Shown here in pieces: positions 17,953 to 26,633 of a DNA stretch of 38,308 nucleotides. Within the stretch, counting starts at the first letter, position 1, and each line of letters begins with the position of its first letter. The notes beneath the pieces are model-generated. The model saw nothing but the letters and a program-made list of their open reading frames with translations, had not been told where the DNA came from and did no database searches. Location of the stretch: the NCBI GenBank assembly GCA_944321335.1, contig CALUKX010000025.1, positions 1-38,308 of the forward strand, given 5' to 3'. Position numbers and translations under genes: made by a program. The stretch comes from an uncultured Phocaeicola sp. Its GTDB lineage: Bacteria > Bacteroidota > Bacteroidia > Bacteroidales > Bacteroidaceae.

Positions 17953-18171
17953 AAGTTACATTCTACAAATATAAGAAAAAGACCATTAGTAGATTGCATC
18001 TTAGTTTTATTTAGTAAAGGTCGGCCTTTTCGGTCTTTCAATATGGTTTCATAGCTGTATGCTGTCATTTTATCAAGAAGACAAATGGTATAGGATGTAG
18101 AGATTTGTTGGTTTTGTCATACGTTGCAGTCAATTTGTCAGTATTTGTAGACATTTTATTCCGATTAAGTT

Positions 18172-18187
18172 TTGGCACGCCATTTGT
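18172..18187 (+). promoter_or_regulatory. Sigma54-like promoter candidate of dnaK
   Basis: TTGGCACG-CCAT-TTGT matches the RpoN consensus TTGGCACG-N4-TTGC except for the final C. The GG (18174-18175) and the -12 dinucleotide (18186-18187) are separated by the required 10 bp. Transcription would start near 18199, exactly where the cUUCGg hairpin begins. A primary-sigma promoter is not obvious at this position. Inference from motif only. Confidence 0.45.
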
Positions 18188-18198
18188 TTAAATCTAGT

Positions 18199-18218
18199 CG
18201 TAACGCTTCGGCGCTACG
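18199..18218 (+). promoter_or_regulatory. cUUCGg-capped hairpin in the dnaK leader
   Basis: CGTAACGC-TTCG-GCGCTACG folds into an 8-bp stem with one A-C mismatch and a C(UUCG)G tetraloop, an exceptionally stable RNA cap. It ends 41 nt before the ATG. It could stabilise the 5' end of the message. Confidence 0.55.
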
Positions 18219-18259
18219 GAATTAACTTAATTAGTAAATAAATAAAAATAGATACAATT

Positions 18260-20179
18260 ATGGGAAAGATTATTGGTATTGACTTAGGAACAACAAACTC
18301 ATGTGTTGCAGTATTCGAAGGTAACGAACCTGTAGTAATCGCTAACAGTGAAGGTAAACGTACTACTCCTTCTGTAGTAGGTTTCGTTGATGGTGGTGAA
18401 CGTAAGATCGGTGATCCGGCTAAACGTCAGGCTATCACTAACCCGAAACGTACTATCTACTCTATCAAACGTTTCATGGGTGAAACTTACGATCAGGTTC
18501 AGAAAGAAATCGCTCGTGTGCCGTATCCGGTAGTTAGAGGCGACAACAATACTCCGCGTGTGGAAGTTGACGGACGTCTGTATACTCCGCAGGAAATTTC
18601 AGCAATGATTCTGCAGAAAATGAAGAAAACCGCTGAAGATTATCTGGGACAGGAAGTTACAGAAGCAGTCATCACTGTTCCGGCTTATTTTTCAGACTCT
18701 CAGCGTCAGGCTACTAAGGAAGCTGGTCAGATTGCAGGTCTGGACGTTAAACGTATCGTGAACGAACCGACTGCCGCTGCGTTGGCTTACGGTGTAGACA
18801 AGGCTAACAAAGATATGAAGATTGCCGTATTCGACCTTGGTGGTGGTACATTCGATATCTCTATCCTTGAATTCGGTGGCGGTGTGTTCGAAGTATTGTC
18901 AACCAACGGTGATACTCACTTGGGTGGTGATGACTTCGACCAGGTAATCATCGACTGGTTGGTTCAGGAATTCAAGAACGACGAAGGTGCTGACCTGACT
19001 ACCGATCCGATGGCTATGCAGCGTCTGAAAGAAGCTGCAGAAAAGGCTAAGATTGAATTGTCTTCTTCTACTTCTACTGAAATCAACTTGCCGTACATCA
19101 TGCCGGTAGGTGGTGTTCCAAAACACTTGGTCAAGACTTTGACTCGTGCCAAATTCGAAGCTTTGGCTCATAACTTGATTCAGGCTTGTCTTGAACCTTG
19201 TAAGAAAGCAATGAGTGATGCTGGTTTGAACAACGCTGATATTGATGAAGTAATCCTTGTAGGTGGTTCATCTCGTATCCCGGCTGTTCAGAAACTGGTT
19301 GAAGATTTCTTCGGTAAAGCTCCTTCTAAGGGCGTAAATCCGGATGAAGTAGTTGCTGTAGGTGCTTGTATCCAGGGTGCTATCTTGAACAAGGAAGGTG
19401 GTGTAGGCGACATCGTATTGCTGGATGTTACTCCGTTGTCAATGGGTATCGAAACCATGGGTGGTGTAATGACCAAGCTGATCGATGCAAACACAACAAT
19501 TCCGTGCAAGAAGAGTGAAATTTTCTCTACTGCTGCTGACAACCAGACAGAAGTTACCATCCATGTATTGCAGGGTGAACGTCCGATGGCTGCTCAGAAC
19601 AAATCAATCGGTCAGTTCAACTTGACAGGTATCGCTCCGGCACGTCGTGGTGTTCCTCAGATCGAAGTAACATTCGATATCGATGCAAATGGTATCCTGA
19701 AGGTATCTGCAAAGGATAAAGCAACAGGTAAGGAACAAGCTATCCGTATTGAAGCCTCATCTGGTTTGAGCAAAGAAGAAATCGACCGTATGAAGGCTGA
19801 GGCTGATGCTAATGCAGAAGCTGATAAGAAAGAAAGAGAACGTGTTGATAAATTGAACCAGGCTGACAGCTTGATCTTCACTACAGAAAATCAGTTGAAA
19901 GATTTGGGCGATAAGATTCCGGCTGACAAGAAGGCTCCTATTGAAGCTGCTTTGCAGAAACTGAAAGATGCTCACAAGGCTCAGGATTTGGCTGGTATCG
20001 ATGCCGCTTCTGCCGAACTGCAGAGTGCATTCCAGGCTGCAAGTGCTGAAATGTATGCTCAGAGTGGTGCTCAGGGTGGACAGCAGGCTGGTCCTAACGC
20101 TGGTCAGTCTAATGCCGGTCAGAATAATGACAAGCATGGTGACAATGTTCAGGATGCTGACTTTGAGGAAGTGAAATGA
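18260..20179 (+). CDS. dnaK: Hsp70 chaperone DnaK
   Basis: A 639-residue full-length DnaK that folds client proteins in an ATP cycle with DnaJ and GrpE. The nucleotide-binding domain opens with [15 protein letters not shown] and contains the phosphate-2 loop [12 protein letters not shown] and [11 protein letters not shown]. It is followed by the linker VLLDVTPLS, the substrate-binding beta domain and the helical lid. The C-terminus has the usual Gly/Gln/Asn-rich tail, ending DADFEEVK, close to the EEVD-like DnaK ending. Codon use is strongly biased towards a few codons, as in a highly expressed gene. It stands alone, without grpE or dnaJ beside it, and is closed by a strong terminator. Confidence 0.98.
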   Translation: MGKIIGIDLGTTNSCVAVFEGNEPVVIANSEGKRTTPSVVGFVDGGERKIGDPAKRQAITNPKRTIYSIKRFMGETYDQVQKEIARVPYPVVRGDNNTPRVEVDGRLYTPQEISAMILQKMKKTAEDYLGQEVTEAVITVPAYFSDSQRQATKEAGQIAGLDVKRIVNEPTAAALAYGVDKANKDMKIAVFDLGGGTFDISILEFGGGVFEVLSTNGDTHLGGDDFDQVIIDWLVQEFKNDEGADLTTDPMAMQRLKEAAEKAKIELSSSTSTEINLPYIMPVGGVPKHLVKTLTRAKFEALAHNLIQACLEPCKKAMSDAGLNNADIDEVILVGGSSRIPAVQKLVEDFFGKAPSKGVNPDEVVAVGACIQGAILNKEGGVGDIVLLDVTPLSMGIETMGGVMTKLIDANTTIPCKKSEIFSTAADNQTEVTIHVLQGERPMAAQNKSIGQFNLTGIAPARRGVPQIEVTFDIDANGILKVSAKDKATGKEQAIRIEASSGLSKEEIDRMKAEADANAEADKKERERVDKLNQADSLIFTTENQLKDLGDKIPADKKAPIEAALQKLKDAHKAQDLAGIDAASAELQSAFQAASAEMYAQSGAQGGQQAGPNAGQSNAGQNNDKHGDNVQDADFEEVK

Positions 20180-20196
20180 TAAAATGATTAGATAAT

Positions 20197-20232
20197 AAAA
20201 AACGCGTGGCTTTTGAAGCTGCGCGTTTTTTT
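20197..20232 (+). terminator. dnaK terminator
   Basis: AAAAAACGCG and CGCGTTTTTT enclose an inner GCTT/AAGC stem, followed by a run of seven T residues. Seventeen bases after the dnaK stop. Confidence 0.88.
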
Positions 20233-20354
20233 ATGATACCCATTCACTCCAATAGGACATGGGTGTTTGTTATGTAAAAATTAAAATAGAGAAAGAAAAG
20301 GGATCTCTGAACTCTGCAAGTTATTCAAATTGGAATCCTTTTTTAAGTATGTAG

Positions 20355-21701
20355 TTAAATGAATAATACGTAGTTTCGTAGATAATTGATGAATGACCAT
20401 AATATCATGAATGCTGCTAAAGTAATGAGGATTACAATTCCTAAAACCCATGCAATCCAATGCTCTGAATGGTCATCCTCTACTGTTTTAGTGCCATCCG
20501 ACCATTTTGTGACAGTTCGTATAGTACGGGCACCGGCGATCATGGCAACTACGCCTGCAAAGATTCCGTTGTGAATATTTCCTCCGCCTCTTAGAGCGCG
20601 TTTTTCAATTAAAAATTGAGGGGTATAGCTTGCTACAATGTAAAGTCCGGTTGCAATTATCATGGAAATGCAGGGTTTTGCTCCCATTAGAAATCCGAAA
20701 AGAACTGCGACAATAACTCCTAACCATACCAGGATTTTTGATCCGTCGAAAGCACGTGATTCATTGATATTGATTACGTTTGTCAAGTCGTTTATGCGGC
20801 CGATCAAATCCTCATCTGTAGGGAGAATGGCAATAGCTTCATTAAGTTTCAATGACGATTCATTGATTTGTTTCATTTTGGTCGGTTGGCGGTATTCGTT
20901 TCCGTCCTCACAGCTTTCGGTTAATGTCCATGTATTAAAGGCATTTTCCAACAGTTCGAAACATCGTGCATTTTCTTCTTCTGAAGAATCTGAAGGCTTT
21001 CCTGCAGCTGCTCGTTCATTACGAATCATGTCCAGTGTATAGACAATCTTGAATCGTTTTCCTTTGTACCACGTATACGCCATGTGGACAATCATTATCA
21101 GAAATAAGATAGTGGTGATGATACCTGTAGCTGTTATCTCTTCCCACCAACTTTTCTGTTCAGGTTCTTCAGATGGCATATCACCATAGGGTATACTTTC
21201 AGTATTTGATTCGTCTACAGCGCCGGAATTGTTGCTCATGGATGTAATTGCTTGGGAAGAACCTTCACGATAAAATGATACTTGATTGAACATTGCGTCA
21301 CTTCCTGTAAAAGTTAGTTTCCCATTATCCATAACAGCTTTGCATGTACCTTCTCCATCATCCATACCTGGACGTCCCGGGGCATAATTGAAATAAGCGG
21401 TATTTCCGTCCAAATTTGTTAGTGTCAGTTCATAGGTTGCCAATAAGGAAAATGAACCGTTAGGCTCTTTTGCGTTGATTGAAATAAACCCATTACATAA
21501 TGATTCCTCATTGTAAGGATTCAATGGGGATGTTTGGCTACAGTTCATTTCCAACGTATAGCTGGCGTCTCCCTGCTCACTTCGGGCACTCCAAGTCCCT
21601 GTCCATTCTGATGCGTTTGGTTGTGCTAAAGCTGTTGTACTGAAGAGTAGGAAGAACAGACAGCACAAAATCCATCCACTTGATAATTTACATGTTCTCA
21701 T
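20355..21701 (-). CDS. Uncharacterised exported multi-pass membrane protein
   Basis: A 448-residue protein with a signal peptide (ILCCLFFLLFSTTALAQ). The periplasmic domain (about 28-185) is lipocalin- or META-like in look (TGTWSARSEQGDASYTLEMNC, TYELTLTNLDGN, TCKAVMDNGKLTFTGSDAMF). Then come a transmembrane helix (about 190-215), a cytoplasmic helical segment with clustered Glu/Ser and Asn-rich helices (about 220-325), and three or four further hydrophobic segments to the C-terminus. The segment between the last two holds KWSDGTKTVEDDHSEHW. I do not recognise the family. The gene is monocistronic. Its promoter shares a motif and exact spacing with the one at 14.0 kb, the best clue to its role. 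Confidence 0.6.
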   Translation of the reverse strand: MRTCKLSSGWILCCLFFLLFSTTALAQPNASEWTGTWSARSEQGDASYTLEMNCSQTSPLNPYNEESLCNGFISINAKEPNGSFSLLATYELTLTNLDGNTAYFNYAPGRPGMDDGEGTCKAVMDNGKLTFTGSDAMFNQVSFYREGSSQAITSMSNNSGAVDESNTESIPYGDMPSEEPEQKSWWEEITATGIITTILFLIMIVHMAYTWYKGKRFKIVYTLDMIRNERAAAGKPSDSSEEENARCFELLENAFNTWTLTESCEDGNEYRQPTKMKQINESSLKLNEAIAILPTDEDLIGRINDLTNVININESRAFDGSKILVWLGVIVAVLFGFLMGAKPCISMIIATGLYIVASYTPQFLIEKRALRGGGNIHNGIFAGVVAMIAGARTIRTVTKWSDGTKTVEDDHSEHWIAWVLGIVILITLAAFMILWSFINYLRNYVLFI

Positions 21702-21730
21702 TATTGATTTGTTTTAAATGTTTATATATG

Positions 21731-21779
21731 CAAAAATAGATTAAATAATTTCCTGCCTTTTTTGAAAACAAGATTGTTC
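21731..21779 (-). promoter_or_regulatory. Promoter sharing the AACAATCTTGTT motif
   Basis: Read on the minus strand, GAACAATCTTGTTTT (21765-21779) is followed after exactly 26 bp by TATTTTTG (21731-21738). Both elements and the spacing are identical to 13969-14017. There is no -33 TTTG between them. Confidence 0.6.
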
Positions 21780-22012
21780 ATAGAATATTGATAATCTTGT
21801 TGATTGGACAGTCAGTCTGTAAATTATAGGTAGGAAAGAAGATTTATTGATGTTATTGCCTGAATATTTAAAATGTGTTTAATCTTTATTTGATTTAAAT
21901 GTTCAGTATCTTTCATGGCTATACTACGTGTCTTTTTATGTCATTAAAAATCCTTATGTTGAGAAATTGTCAAATGCAAAAATATCGGGTATATTGATCG
22001 CTGTAAATTTAT

Positions 22013-22044
22013 TTTGTAAAATTTTGAGTAAATTTTTATTTTTG
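22013..22044 (+). promoter_or_regulatory. Consensus Bacteroidetes promoter
   Basis: TTTG (22013-22016), 20 bp, TATTTTTG (22037-22044): a full match to the Bacteroides primary-sigma promoter, placing the start of transcription about 30 nt before the gene at 22083. Confidence 0.7.
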
Positions 22045-22082
22045 TAATAAAATTTTGCTACCTTGCGAAAAATTAACATTCA

Positions 22083-22700
22083 ATGTCTGTGACTAGGGTT
22101 TGGATTGTAGGTTTGTTTCTATTGCTGGGAGGGTGTACCCACTCTGGTAAAGAGGACATTAAACCTATAATATCTGCTGATACCTTGGATTTGAAGGAAG
22201 GCGATCTCTTGTTCCGAAAGGGGCAGGGTTTTGAAAGTCGGATGATTCTTCTAGCCGATCCGGAAGGACGGAGTACTCATGTCGGTATCCTTGTCGATAG
22301 TTGTGGATATTGGATGGTGATACATGCTGTACCTGGTGAACCTGATTTTCCGGGTGATCCGGATAGGGTGAAGATGGAGGCTTTCTGTCGTTTTTATGGA
22401 AGCGACAGGGCCGACGAAGGAGAAATTATGCGACAGCCCGATTCGATAGCTGCATTGAATGCGGCACGCATAGCTCTGGCAACCTATAGGCAAGGAGTCT
22501 TGTTCGACAATGATTTTGATGAAGCTGATACTACCCGTATGTATTGCACGGAGTTTATCAACTATGTTTATATGAGGGCAGGAGTCCGGCTGGTAGGAAA
22601 GGAAAGGCGACGATTGAATGTTCCGGTTTATGCCGGTACTTATCTGTTCCCGTCTGATATACAGGCTAGCAGTAAATTAAGTTCTATCATACGGTTTTAA
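22083..22700 (+). CDS. Lipoprotein, YiiX/YebB-like permuted NlpC/P60 hydrolase
   Basis: A 205-residue lipoprotein (lipobox LGGC, Cys18). The body matches the circularly permuted papain-like YaeF/YiiX (peptidase C92) group. KEGDLLFRKGQGFESRMI opens the fold, RSTHVGILV carries the catalytic His66, and TRMYCTEFINYVY carries the nucleophile Cys155. In permuted members histidine precedes cysteine, as seen here. Such enzymes cleave amide or thioester-type bonds in peptidoglycan peptides or lipids; the substrate here is unknown. It is followed after 28 bp by another lipoprotein gene, probably in the same transcript. Confidence 0.85.
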   Translation: MSVTRVWIVGLFLLLGGCTHSGKEDIKPIISADTLDLKEGDLLFRKGQGFESRMILLADPEGRSTHVGILVDSCGYWMVIHAVPGEPDFPGDPDRVKMEAFCRFYGSDRADEGEIMRQPDSIAALNAARIALATYRQGVLFDNDFDEADTTRMYCTEFINYVYMRAGVRLVGKERRRLNVPVYAGTYLFPSDIQASSKLSSIIRF

Positions 22701-22728
22701 TTTTTTTACTAATTAAATATTAACTATC

Positions 22729-23124
22729 ATGAAAACTATTAAATGGATGTTTGCACTGGTTTGTGCTTTTGTTTTGGCTGCTTGTTCTTCTAATACTCCT
22801 ACAGATGTCGCAAAAAAGGCTATGCAGTGTGTTGCTGACGGCAAGTATGAACAGTATGTGGATTTGGTTTATATGAAACCGGAACTTTCATCCGATGAGG
22901 TGAAACAGCAGAAGCAAGGCTTGCTTGGTTTGTTGCAGACTTTCGGAGCTCAGAATGGCGATAAAATGAAATCAATGGAAGTCGTTTCTGAAGAAATTTC
23001 CGAAGATGGTGAAACTGCAATCGTTAAGATGAATGTAGTGTATGAGAGCGGTAAGGAAAAAACGGAAACTACTCATCTGAGAAAGGATGCCGATGGTGAC
23101 TGGAAAATTGACATGCGCAAATAA
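22729..23124 (+). CDS. DUF4878-like small lipoprotein
   Basis: A 131-residue lipoprotein (lipobox LAAC, Cys19). The body has the cone-shaped NTF2-like pattern of DUF4878: TPTDVAKKAMQCVADGKYEQYVDLVYM at the start and IVKMNVVYESGKEKTETTHLRKDADGDWKIDM at the end, the last being the usual ligand-pocket strand. Function unknown; related proteins are often found beside envelope hydrolases. It follows the C92-type hydrolase by 28 bp, ends in a strong terminator, and is probably co-expressed with it. Confidence 0.75.
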   Translation: MKTIKWMFALVCAFVLAACSSNTPTDVAKKAMQCVADGKYEQYVDLVYMKPELSSDEVKQQKQGLLGLLQTFGAQNGDKMKSMEVVSEEISEDGETAIVKMNVVYESGKEKTETTHLRKDADGDWKIDMRK

Positions 23125-23143
23125 TAATCCGTCTGTATAATGT

Positions 23144-23187
23144 AAAAACCCTCTTCAACGATTGTTGGAGAGGGTTTTATTTTTTTG
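23144..23187 (+). terminator. Strong terminator behind the lipoprotein operon
   Basis: AAAACCCTCTTCAAC (23145-23159) pairs with GTTGGAGAGGGTTTT (23164-23178), followed by an A and a run of T residues. It faces a minus-strand gene end at 23205, so may act in both directions. Confidence 0.88.
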
Positions 23188-23204
23188 TATGAATGCATAA
23201 AAAA

Positions 23205-23879
23205 TTACCGTCTGATAGGGATGAGCTTATAGAGCATCCTGCGAGTCATTACCTTACGGTTCAGGAAGTTTACGATGTAGCCCGTAATCAGCGCTGCGAT
23301 AACCGAGCCTTCACGTACACCTTCTATACGTAATGTAAATGCCAGTGATGTGAGGATAGCCAATGATACCAAAGTAACATCAACATAAACCTTCACGGCT
23401 CCGAAACTTTTGTTGCAATGGCGGCAGATGTATTTCACCAGTCCTTCGGCACTCATCATGGCTACTTTCGGCTTGAGTTCCAGTACCACACCCATGGCTT
23501 GAACGATACATCCCATCAGCAATATTCCCACTGACATTCCATAGTTCAATGGCTCCAATCCACGGGTAAGCCACATATTTATGTCGATGAAGGCCGAGAA
23601 TACGAATGAAAGCGGTATCTGAAGCAGAATCTCCACCATATCCTTGCGGTTACCGTAACCGTTACGGATGAGCAGCAGTTGGATTCCGATCATAATCAGA
23701 TTGGTAAGGAATGTCCATGTGCCCAATGAGAGCGGTGTATTGAGACTCAGAACATAGTTGATACTTGAAATGGGCGTAGTCCCCATAGCTGAGTGTACAA
23801 TAAGTACGATGCCCAATGCCAGAAAATATAATCCTACGATAAATACGAAATAGCGTTTCAATAAACTGTCTTTCTCCAT
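23205..23879 (-). CDS. YczE/YitT-like integral membrane protein
   Basis: I start it at the ATG at 23879 (224 residues) because AGAAGGA lies about 10 bases ahead and a -7-like box (AAATTTG) overlaps the earlier ATG at 23909. It is a polytopic protein with five or so membrane segments (LLKRYFVFIVGLYFLALGIVLIV, WTFLTNLIMIGIQLLLI, VEILLQIPLSFVFSAFIDI, MSVGILLMGCIVQAMGVVLEL and VTLVSLAILTSLAF). The phrases SAMGTTPISSINYVLSL and GVVLELKPKVAMMSAEGLVKYI are typical of the YczE/YyaS/YitT group (DUF6198). Transported substrate unknown; YczE relatives have been linked to antibiotic or peptide production. The gene stands alone. Confidence 0.75.
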   Translation of the reverse strand: MEKDSLLKRYFVFIVGLYFLALGIVLIVHSAMGTTPISSINYVLSLNTPLSLGTWTFLTNLIMIGIQLLLIRNGYGNRKDMVEILLQIPLSFVFSAFIDINMWLTRGLEPLNYGMSVGILLMGCIVQAMGVVLELKPKVAMMSAEGLVKYICRHCNKSFGAVKVYVDVTLVSLAILTSLAFTLRIEGVREGSVIAALITGYIVNFLNRKVMTRRMLYKLIPIRR

Positions 23880-24077
23880 AGATCTAGAATCCTTCTTTCT
23901 AAAGGACATGCAAATTTCGTAAAAATTATGATATGTTGTATAACATGTTAAATGAAAAATTGCTTGATACTGAATATTTATTTAAAGGCCTGTATGATTT
24001 TCTTTCTGACTGATTTGAACAAATTTGTCTTTTTTTTTGTATATTGTGTAAAAATACGCAACAATTATCTTTAGCCT

Positions 24078-24338
24078 ATGGATGTTCGACATGATGAAAC
24101 ACGTTGCCTGTTTCTGGTAGAAACCGACGGATGCACCGCCTATGTGGAGTATGAGATTCACGACGGAAAGCTTGATATCCTTCATACCATTGTTCCCAAA
24201 GCGATAGGAGGTAGAGGTATTGCTTCTGTTTTGGTACAGACTGCATACGACTATGCGCGTGCAAACAACCTCCGCCCGTATGCTACTTGTTCCTATGCAG
24301 TGGCTTGGTTGCTCCGTCATCCCGATTATCAGAAATGA
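24078..24338 (+). CDS. Small GNAT-type N-acetyltransferase
   Basis: An 86-residue protein of the short YjdJ-like GNAT family (Acetyltransf_CG group, usually about 90 residues). The acetyl-CoA pyrophosphate loop is visible as PKAIGGRGIASVLVQTAYDYARANNL, followed by PYATCSYAVAWLLRHPDY, the Cys-containing C-terminal end that marks this group. It probably transfers acetyl from acetyl-CoA to an unknown amine or protein. It is a single-gene unit. Confidence 0.82.
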   Translation: MDVRHDETRCLFLVETDGCTAYVEYEIHDGKLDILHTIVPKAIGGRGIASVLVQTAYDYARANNLRPYATCSYAVAWLLRHPDYQK

Positions 24339-24350
24339 CAGATAAAATAA

Positions 24351-24427
24351 AGTCCCCCTTAAACTATCGGTTCAGACAGAGATTCTAGACAGTAATGAAA
24401 GTTGGAGATCGACAGCTTCGGGGGACT
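24351..24427. repeat. Long-range inverted repeat around the gap
   Basis: AGTCCCCC (24351-24358) and GGGGGACT (24420-24427) are perfect 8-bp arms 61 bp apart, spanning most of the gap between the acetyltransferase and the antiporter stop. The loop is large, so it is at best a weak terminator; possibly incidental. Confidence 0.3.
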
Positions 24428-24451
24428 GGAGTATATGTTGGTTGTCAGCAT

Positions 24452-26575
24452 TTATCTTCGGAAAGAGAAAAAATTCCGCAATAAAAATGCAGGTATAGTA
24501 TGCCGGAACGATTGTATTTCATTGATCCGTTCATCAATGCTGGCGATAAGCGGTTCGGCGTCGGTGTCGGTCAAAATACCATCCTGCACCATCCGGCGTA
24601 TTGATAGGCGTTCTTCGCTCAGTAACATACGGATGGATTTTTTTGTCAATGCATATCGGTAAGCCTTAGGAAAATCTGTCGATAGACTGACGATTAGAGC
24701 GTTCATCGAACAGATGTTGGATTCTAGCTCTTCGCGTAAAATCTCAGAAAGAAGACTCTGTTCTTTACTTATAACCTGTTTCGCTTCCATTTCATCCAGT
24801 AGTTTCAGGTCTTCTTGCTGGAGAATCACAAATCCTCTGCCCAAATCGTACACCAATGCAATCTGCTCACGGAAATAAAAGCTGATGAGATTATGTAGAT
24901 AGGGAATTTTCCGTAAGGTGTTCAAGAGTTCAGTTCTGCTGCAGAAGCGGAAAACCGACTTGCGGTTGTCGAGAGGGTAGGTCCCGTCATAATCATACAA
25001 TTCGTCAAGGGAATTCATCAGACGTCGGTAAGCACGTTGTGAGATGATGCCTTCATCGTAAATTTGTTGGCAGGCCGCTTTTTCGCGGTCAAGTACATGT
25101 AGTCTAAGCTCTGATAACAAGGCATAGGGATGTGGTTCGCTGTCAGGCTTTTGCGGGGATGGGGCGATGTAATGTTCCACTTTCTGCCAATCTGTCCCTT
25201 TCAGTGCTTCTTTTGCTTCCATTTTTTCGAGGTATTTTTCGCTGTCGTCATGCAGCTTTTTCCTTATATTATAGTCGAGCATGATCCGTGCCGATGAAAT
25301 AGTGATGAGTCCCATCTTTTTCAATAGCCAGCGGGTCGTTGTAGCATTGACGCATAAAGTAAGGGTCACGATACCGGCGGTAAAGAACAGGATCTGCCGC
25401 CGGATATCCTCCGGAATGGATTGGGTGTACGAAACCATCAGTGCCAAGGTCATTCCCAATGCTCCCCGTAGTCCGCCCCAGGTGAGTATCACCGATTCGC
25501 GTCTTGAAAGTCCGTATCCCATCCGTTTCATAATCGGGTAAAGCATCATGATCATGATGAACCGGAACAGGTTCAGACAGATGTATATCAGAATCAGCAG
25601 CAGAAAATCGGTCCAATCGTAATCTACCTTTTCGGCTATAACGATACCTACTATGATGAAGATGAGGGTGTTGGCAATGTAGGTAAGCAGTTCCCAGAAG
25701 CGTTCCATGAAATTGTTCACTTGCGGACGGAACCGTGGCTTTCCGGTGTAGGTTACGGTCATGCCGAATACCAACAAAGCGATGACTCCCGACACTCCGA
25801 GATAATATTGTGCCAGAATGAATGTAAGATAAGCCGATAGTATCACGACACTGTTCTGTATCATTTCTTCCGAATTGATCCGGGTGATGAACCAGATGAT
25901 GATGCGTGCAATGAGGAAGCCGATAAGCGTACTGTAGCCTACCACTTGGATGAAATGCATGAGCGGTGATGCCATGTGTGAACCTTCGGCTGCAAACAGT
26001 CCGAAGAAGAGCATGAAACAGACCAGACCGGTACCGTCGTTGAGCAACGATTCGGCATCGACCAATGTCGAGAAGCGTTTGCTGGTCTTCAGCTCATGCA
26101 GCAGGGCTACTACAGCTACCGGATCGGTAGCGCTGATCAAGGCACCGAACATCAGGGCGAATACCCATGTCCACGACCCATAACCCGGTACAAGCAACCC
26201 GATGCCGACCAGCAAGGCACCGGTCAGAATCATGCAGATAATCAGTCCCGGAACGGCCAGCAGTGTGGCATTGGCCAAAGTTTTCTTGAAGATATGCAGA
26301 TTCAGCTCATAGGCTGCATCGAAAATCAGGATGGGGAGGAAGAGATACAGAATCAGGTCGGGTGGGATGTTGGCAACGTCCGAAAGTCCATCCGACAGTC
26401 CCGGCCAGAAATGGAGTATGCCTGCCCGGTTCAAGATTCCGGCCAGCAATCCCACGGCAAAAAGGGCTACCGTATACGGAATCCGCGAATTCCGCAACAG
26501 CGACTTCAGTACGGCACCGGTTATCAGACCGCCGATGGTGAGCAGCAAAGGGACCAAAAAAGAATTCTCTTCCAT
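24452..26575 (-). CDS. CPA1-type cation/proton antiporter
   Basis: A 707-residue membrane protein exchanging Na+ or K+ for H+ across the inner membrane. Residues about 5-410 form the 12-13-helix antiporter domain. GALISATDPVAVVALLHE is the family signature, and SLLNDGTGLVCFMLF carries the ion-binding Asn-Asp pair. VGIVIAEKV and TWGGLRGALGMTLALMV (the conserved Arg region) follow. The C-terminal 290 residues are soluble and helical, with charged stretches (EKYLEKMEAKEALKG, DEMEAKQVISKEQSLLSEILREELESNI), probably a cytoplasmic regulatory tail; no RCK or CBS domain is recognised. An mRNA hairpin touches the start codon (26577-26616). It lies downstream of menE on the same strand. Confidence 0.9.
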   Translation of the reverse strand: MEENSFLVPLLLTIGGLITGAVLKSLLRNSRIPYTVALFAVGLLAGILNRAGILHFWPGLSDGLSDVANIPPDLILYLFLPILIFDAAYELNLHIFKKTLANATLLAVPGLIICMILTGALLVGIGLLVPGYGSWTWVFALMFGALISATDPVAVVALLHELKTSKRFSTLVDAESLLNDGTGLVCFMLFFGLFAAEGSHMASPLMHFIQVVGYSTLIGFLIARIIIWFITRINSEEMIQNSVVILSAYLTFILAQYYLGVSGVIALLVFGMTVTYTGKPRFRPQVNNFMERFWELLTYIANTLIFIIVGIVIAEKVDYDWTDFLLLILIYICLNLFRFIMIMMLYPIMKRMGYGLSRRESVILTWGGLRGALGMTLALMVSYTQSIPEDIRRQILFFTAGIVTLTLCVNATTTRWLLKKMGLITISSARIMLDYNIRKKLHDDSEKYLEKMEAKEALKGTDWQKVEHYIAPSPQKPDSEPHPYALLSELRLHVLDREKAACQQIYDEGIISQRAYRRLMNSLDELYDYDGTYPLDNRKSVFRFCSRTELLNTLRKIPYLHNLISFYFREQIALVYDLGRGFVILQQEDLKLLDEMEAKQVISKEQSLLSEILREELESNICSMNALIVSLSTDFPKAYRYALTKKSIRMLLSEERLSIRRMVQDGILTDTDAEPLIASIDERINEIQSFRHTIPAFLLRNFFSFRR

Positions 26576-26576
26576 A

Positions 26577-26616
26577 GTGTTCTTTGATAGGGTTTCGTTT
26601 TTATTATCAAAAACAC
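26577..26616 (-). promoter_or_regulatory. Hairpin abutting the antiporter start codon
   Basis: On the minus strand GTGTTTTTGATA pairs with TATCAAAGAACAC with one bulged A and one G-U pair, and its 3' arm ends one base before the ATG at 26575. This would bury the ribosome-binding region, so it could be a translational switch or a terminator behind menE. Inference. Confidence 0.4.
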
Positions 26617-26633
26617 CATAAAAGAGAAAATGT

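Larger units (their letters stand above)
17953..18259. other. Divergent intergenic region in front of dnaK
   Basis: No gene. It separates the beta-barrel gene (-) from dnaK (+). It holds the sigma54-like site at 18172-18187 and the hairpin at 18199-18218. No CIRCE-type operator (TTAGCACTC-N9-GAGTGCTAA) is present. Confidence 0.8.
21702..22082. other. Divergent intergenic region
   Basis: No gene; very AT-rich. It holds the activator-type promoter for the minus-strand membrane protein (21731-21779), a further AATCTTGTT copy at 21793-21801 forming a 9-bp inverted pair with AACAAGATT at 21767-21775, and the promoter of the + strand lipoprotein gene (22013-22044). Confidence 0.75.

Noticed and set aside
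24351-24427. A small RNA gene in the gap between the acetyltransferase and the antiporter
   Set aside because: Only an 8-bp inverted pair with a 61-nt loop supports it and no promoter is visible.
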